Origin: an uncultured Opitutia bacterium
GTDB taxonomy: Bacteria > Verrucomicrobiota > Verrucomicrobiia > Opitutales > JABJCN01
Assembly (NCBI GenBank): GCA_913046175.1
Contig: CAJWSN010000075.1
Location: 1 to 6,519, forward strand
DNA length: 6,519 bases
Reading direction: 5' to 3'
This document shows positions 4,896 through 6,519 of this stretch, piece by piece. Under the pieces are notes generated by a model, which saw only the letters and a program-made list of their open reading frames with translations, was not told the origin of the DNA and searched no databases. How positions within the stretch are numbered: the stretch's first letter is position 1; each line of letters starts with the position of its first letter. The position numbers were made by a program, and so were the translations under genes.

Positions 4896-6146
4896 ATGAA
4901 GAAACACACAAAAGCATGGGTCCCTGTCATGGCGGCCTGGTCTTTCCTCGGAACGGCAATAGAATCCAACGGCGAGGATTGGCCCCAGTGGCGAGGGTCA
5001 GAACGGGCTGACATTTCCTCCGAGACCGGCCTCCTTCAGTCCTGGCCGAAAGATGGGCCGCGCCGGTTATGGTTGAGCCGGGAAGGGGGCCTTGGCTATT
5101 CGGGTTTCTCCGTGGTGGGTGGGAGGTTGTTCACGATGGGGCTTTTTGATGGAAAGTCCCATCTCCTGGCTTTTGCCGCAGACTCGGGCAAGAAACTTTG
5201 GTCAACCCCGCTCGGCGGCCATTTCGAGAACAAGTGGGGTGACGGGCCGCGAGGTACCCCGACCGTGGATGGTGAACTTGTATATGTTCTCGCAGCGAAG
5301 GGGGATCTTGTCTGCGCAAAAACCTCTGACGGTTCCGTTGTCTGGAAGCGTGACCTGGTCAAGGATTTTAGCGGCAAGGTGCCTAATTGGGGATATTGCG
5401 AGTCTGTCCTGGTCGATGGGGACCTGGTTGTCTGCACACCCGGTGGAAAGAAAGGCCTGATGGTGGCATTGGACAAGGGTACCGGCAAGACCGCATGGAC
5501 CAGTGAAGCATTTCCTGATGGCGCCCAGTATTCCTCCATCCTCCCTGTTGAGCATGAAGGAATCCGCCAGTATGTAAACCTTACGCAGAAGGCGCTTTCA
5601 GGGGTGCGTGCCTCTGATGGGAAACTGCTTTGGCGCACACCCTGGACGGGTCGTGTTGCGGTCATCCCAACCCCAATATATTCAGATGGACATGTTTATA
5701 TAAGTTCCGGATACGGGGTTGGATGCAAGCTGGTCAAGCTTGGTGGGGCCGAACCGGATGAAATCTATGTCAACAAGATCATGAAGAACCACCATGGTGG
5801 CGTGATCAAGTATGGTGAGCACCTTTTCGGCTACTCCGACGGAGGTGGCTGGATGTGCCAGGACTTCAAGAGCGGGGAATTGGTCTGGAACGAGAAGAAG
5901 GCCTTGACCAAGGGTGCGATTGCCTGTGCTGACAAGAAATTCTATCTCATTGAGGAGAGTACAGGAACGGTGGTGCTCATTGATGCATCATCCAGGGGAT
6001 GGAAGGAAAGGGGGCGTTTCAAGCTTGATCCCCAGACTTCACAGCGCAAGCCGGCGGGCAAGGTATGGACCCACCCTGTCATCTCCAATGGGCGCCTTTA
6101 CCTTCGCGACCAGGAGATTATCTACTGTTACGATGTGAAGGGTTGA
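4896..6146 (+). CDS. Exported PQQ-like beta-propeller repeat protein
   Basis: The protein is 416 aa. An N-terminal signal peptide (MKKHTKAWVPVMAAWSFLGTA, cleavage probably near residues 21-26) is followed by EDWPQWRGSERADIS, the opening typical of PQQ-like (PF13360/PF13570) propeller proteins in Planctomycetes and Verrucomicrobia. Blade-end motifs of the form (D)xxxGxxxW recur: AADSGKKLW (94-102), KTSDGSVVW (142-150), DKGTGKTAW (193-201), RASDGKLLW (238-246) and DFKSGELVW (323-331), with a closing strand IIYCYDVKG at the end. These proteins resemble the BamB scaffold; most do not bind PQQ, and no quinoprotein dehydrogenase active site is visible. The likely location is periplasmic, with a scaffold or binding role (inference). 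The ATG at 4896 opens the signal peptide and lacks a Shine-Dalgarno sequence. The gene converges on the DUF6807 gene with a 21-base gap. Confidence 0.9.
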   Translation: MKKHTKAWVPVMAAWSFLGTAIESNGEDWPQWRGSERADISSETGLLQSWPKDGPRRLWLSREGGLGYSGFSVVGGRLFTMGLFDGKSHLLAFAADSGKKLWSTPLGGHFENKWGDGPRGTPTVDGELVYVLAAKGDLVCAKTSDGSVVWKRDLVKDFSGKVPNWGYCESVLVDGDLVVCTPGGKKGLMVALDKGTGKTAWTSEAFPDGAQYSSILPVEHEGIRQYVNLTQKALSGVRASDGKLLWRTPWTGRVAVIPTPIYSDGHVYISSGYGVGCKLVKLGGAEPDEIYVNKIMKNHHGGVIKYGEHLFGYSDGGGWMCQDFKSGELVWNEKKALTKGAIACADKKFYLIEESTGTVVLIDASSRGWKERGRFKLDPQTSQRKPAGKVWTHPVISNGRLYLRDQEIIYCYDVKG

Positions 6147-6167
6147 GGCGGACCCTTCCCCGGCATC

Positions 6168-6519
6168 CTACTTTGCCCAAGTCTTGTAACTCTCGGCGAT
6201 CCCCGCGTCTTTGACGTCTCCCTCGTGAAACAGGAAGCGGTAGCGGAAACGCACCTTTTTTCCGGACTTGATTACAAGGTCGCCGGTACCCTTGGGCTTG
6301 CGTTCAAAATTGTGGACACCGAAGGGGTTGGCAGCAATCAGTCCGTAATCACGTGCGTGCCACCAGGTCGGGTGGCGGGGGTTTCCTGGATGATCAAAGA
6401 TGCCGATGCCGACGGTTTTGGCACCTATGGTCCCCCAATAGTCCACCCACTTGGCCCGCTTGCCCCAGACTGCCTTGTTGGTCACTCCCTCACTGTTGAC
6501 GGCCTGGCCCTTGGCAACA
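6168..6519 (-). CDS. DUF6807 (former 'PmoA') family protein, C-terminal 116 residues
   Basis: The 5' end lies beyond the right edge; the frame is open to base 6519, so the GTG at 6485 is an internal Val and not the start. The visible part contains KAVWGKRAKWVDYWG, then TVGIGIFDHPGNPRHPTWWH, ARDYGLIAANPFG, and a closing strand KVRFRYRFLFHEGD. The WVDYxG, FDHPxNPRHPTxWHxRxYGL and NPFG phrases are those of PF14100, once called 'methane oxygenase PmoA' and now DUF6807, abundant in PVC bacteria. The old name is misleading: this is not the particulate methane monooxygenase subunit. The true function is unknown. The stop is TAG at 6168-6170. It is convergent with the propeller gene, and no terminator is visible in the 21 bases between. 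Confidence 0.88.
   Translation of the reverse strand, partial: VAKGQAVNSEGVTNKAVWGKRAKWVDYWGTIGAKTVGIGIFDHPGNPRHPTWWHARDYGLIAANPFGVHNFERKPKGTGDLVIKSGKKVRFRYRFLFHEGDVKDAGIAESYKTWAK

Noticed and set aside
6483..6485. GTG at 6485 as the start of the DUF6807 protein
   Set aside because: The frame continues open to the window edge with a plausible protein sequence, and the family is much longer than 105 residues, so this is an internal Val codon.

Overview
The window looks like a chromosomal segment of a member of the Verrucomicrobiota (PVC group), possibly an aquatic or marine lineage. The basis is a PQQ-like beta-propeller protein opening with the W-P-Q-W-R-G signature common in PVC bacteria, next to a DUF6807 (old 'PmoA', PF14100) protein, plus secreted proteins of little-known type. 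This is inference from gene families; no rRNA is present. All seven start codons inside the window lack a recognisable Shine-Dalgarno sequence.

From left to right: (1) Positions 1-1144, minus strand: dapA followed after 5 bases by dapB (cut by the left edge). They encode consecutive steps of the diaminopimelate/lysine pathway. (2) Positions 1145-1352: dapA leader plus a strong hairpin (1279-1321) placed as the terminator of the next gene. (3) Positions 1353-2324, minus: a predicted outer-membrane beta-barrel protein with a signal peptide and a striking methionine-rich stretch. (4) Positions 2478-2864, minus: a small membrane-anchored protein with a CxxC motif. With the barrel it may form a metal-related (copper-like) module, and a 7-9-7 inverted repeat lies between the two. 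(5) Positions 2924-3913, minus: a secreted, almost wholly alpha-helical coiled-coil protein built from roughly 80-residue degenerate repeats. (6) Positions 3914-4227: about 310 bases without a convincing gene, holding a direct repeat, a palindrome and a perfect 11-bp hairpin whose T-rich tail is on the plus strand, although no plus-strand gene precedes it. (7) Positions 4228-4782, minus: an acidic cytoplasmic protein that I do not recognise. (8) Positions 4783-4895: a divergent control region with two adjacent dyads. (9) Positions 4896-6146, plus: secreted PQQ-like beta-propeller protein. (10) Positions 6168-6519, minus: C-terminal part of a DUF6807 protein, convergent with the propeller gene and cut by the right edge.

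The only well-defined pathway is dapA-dapB. The rest is a run of exported or uncharacterised proteins whose cooperation cannot be shown from sequence. I see no mobile element, CRISPR array, tRNA, rRNA or obvious defence system. The most promising leads are the Met-rich barrel/CxxC pair, the periodic coiled-coil protein, and the plus-strand terminator that lacks a gene.
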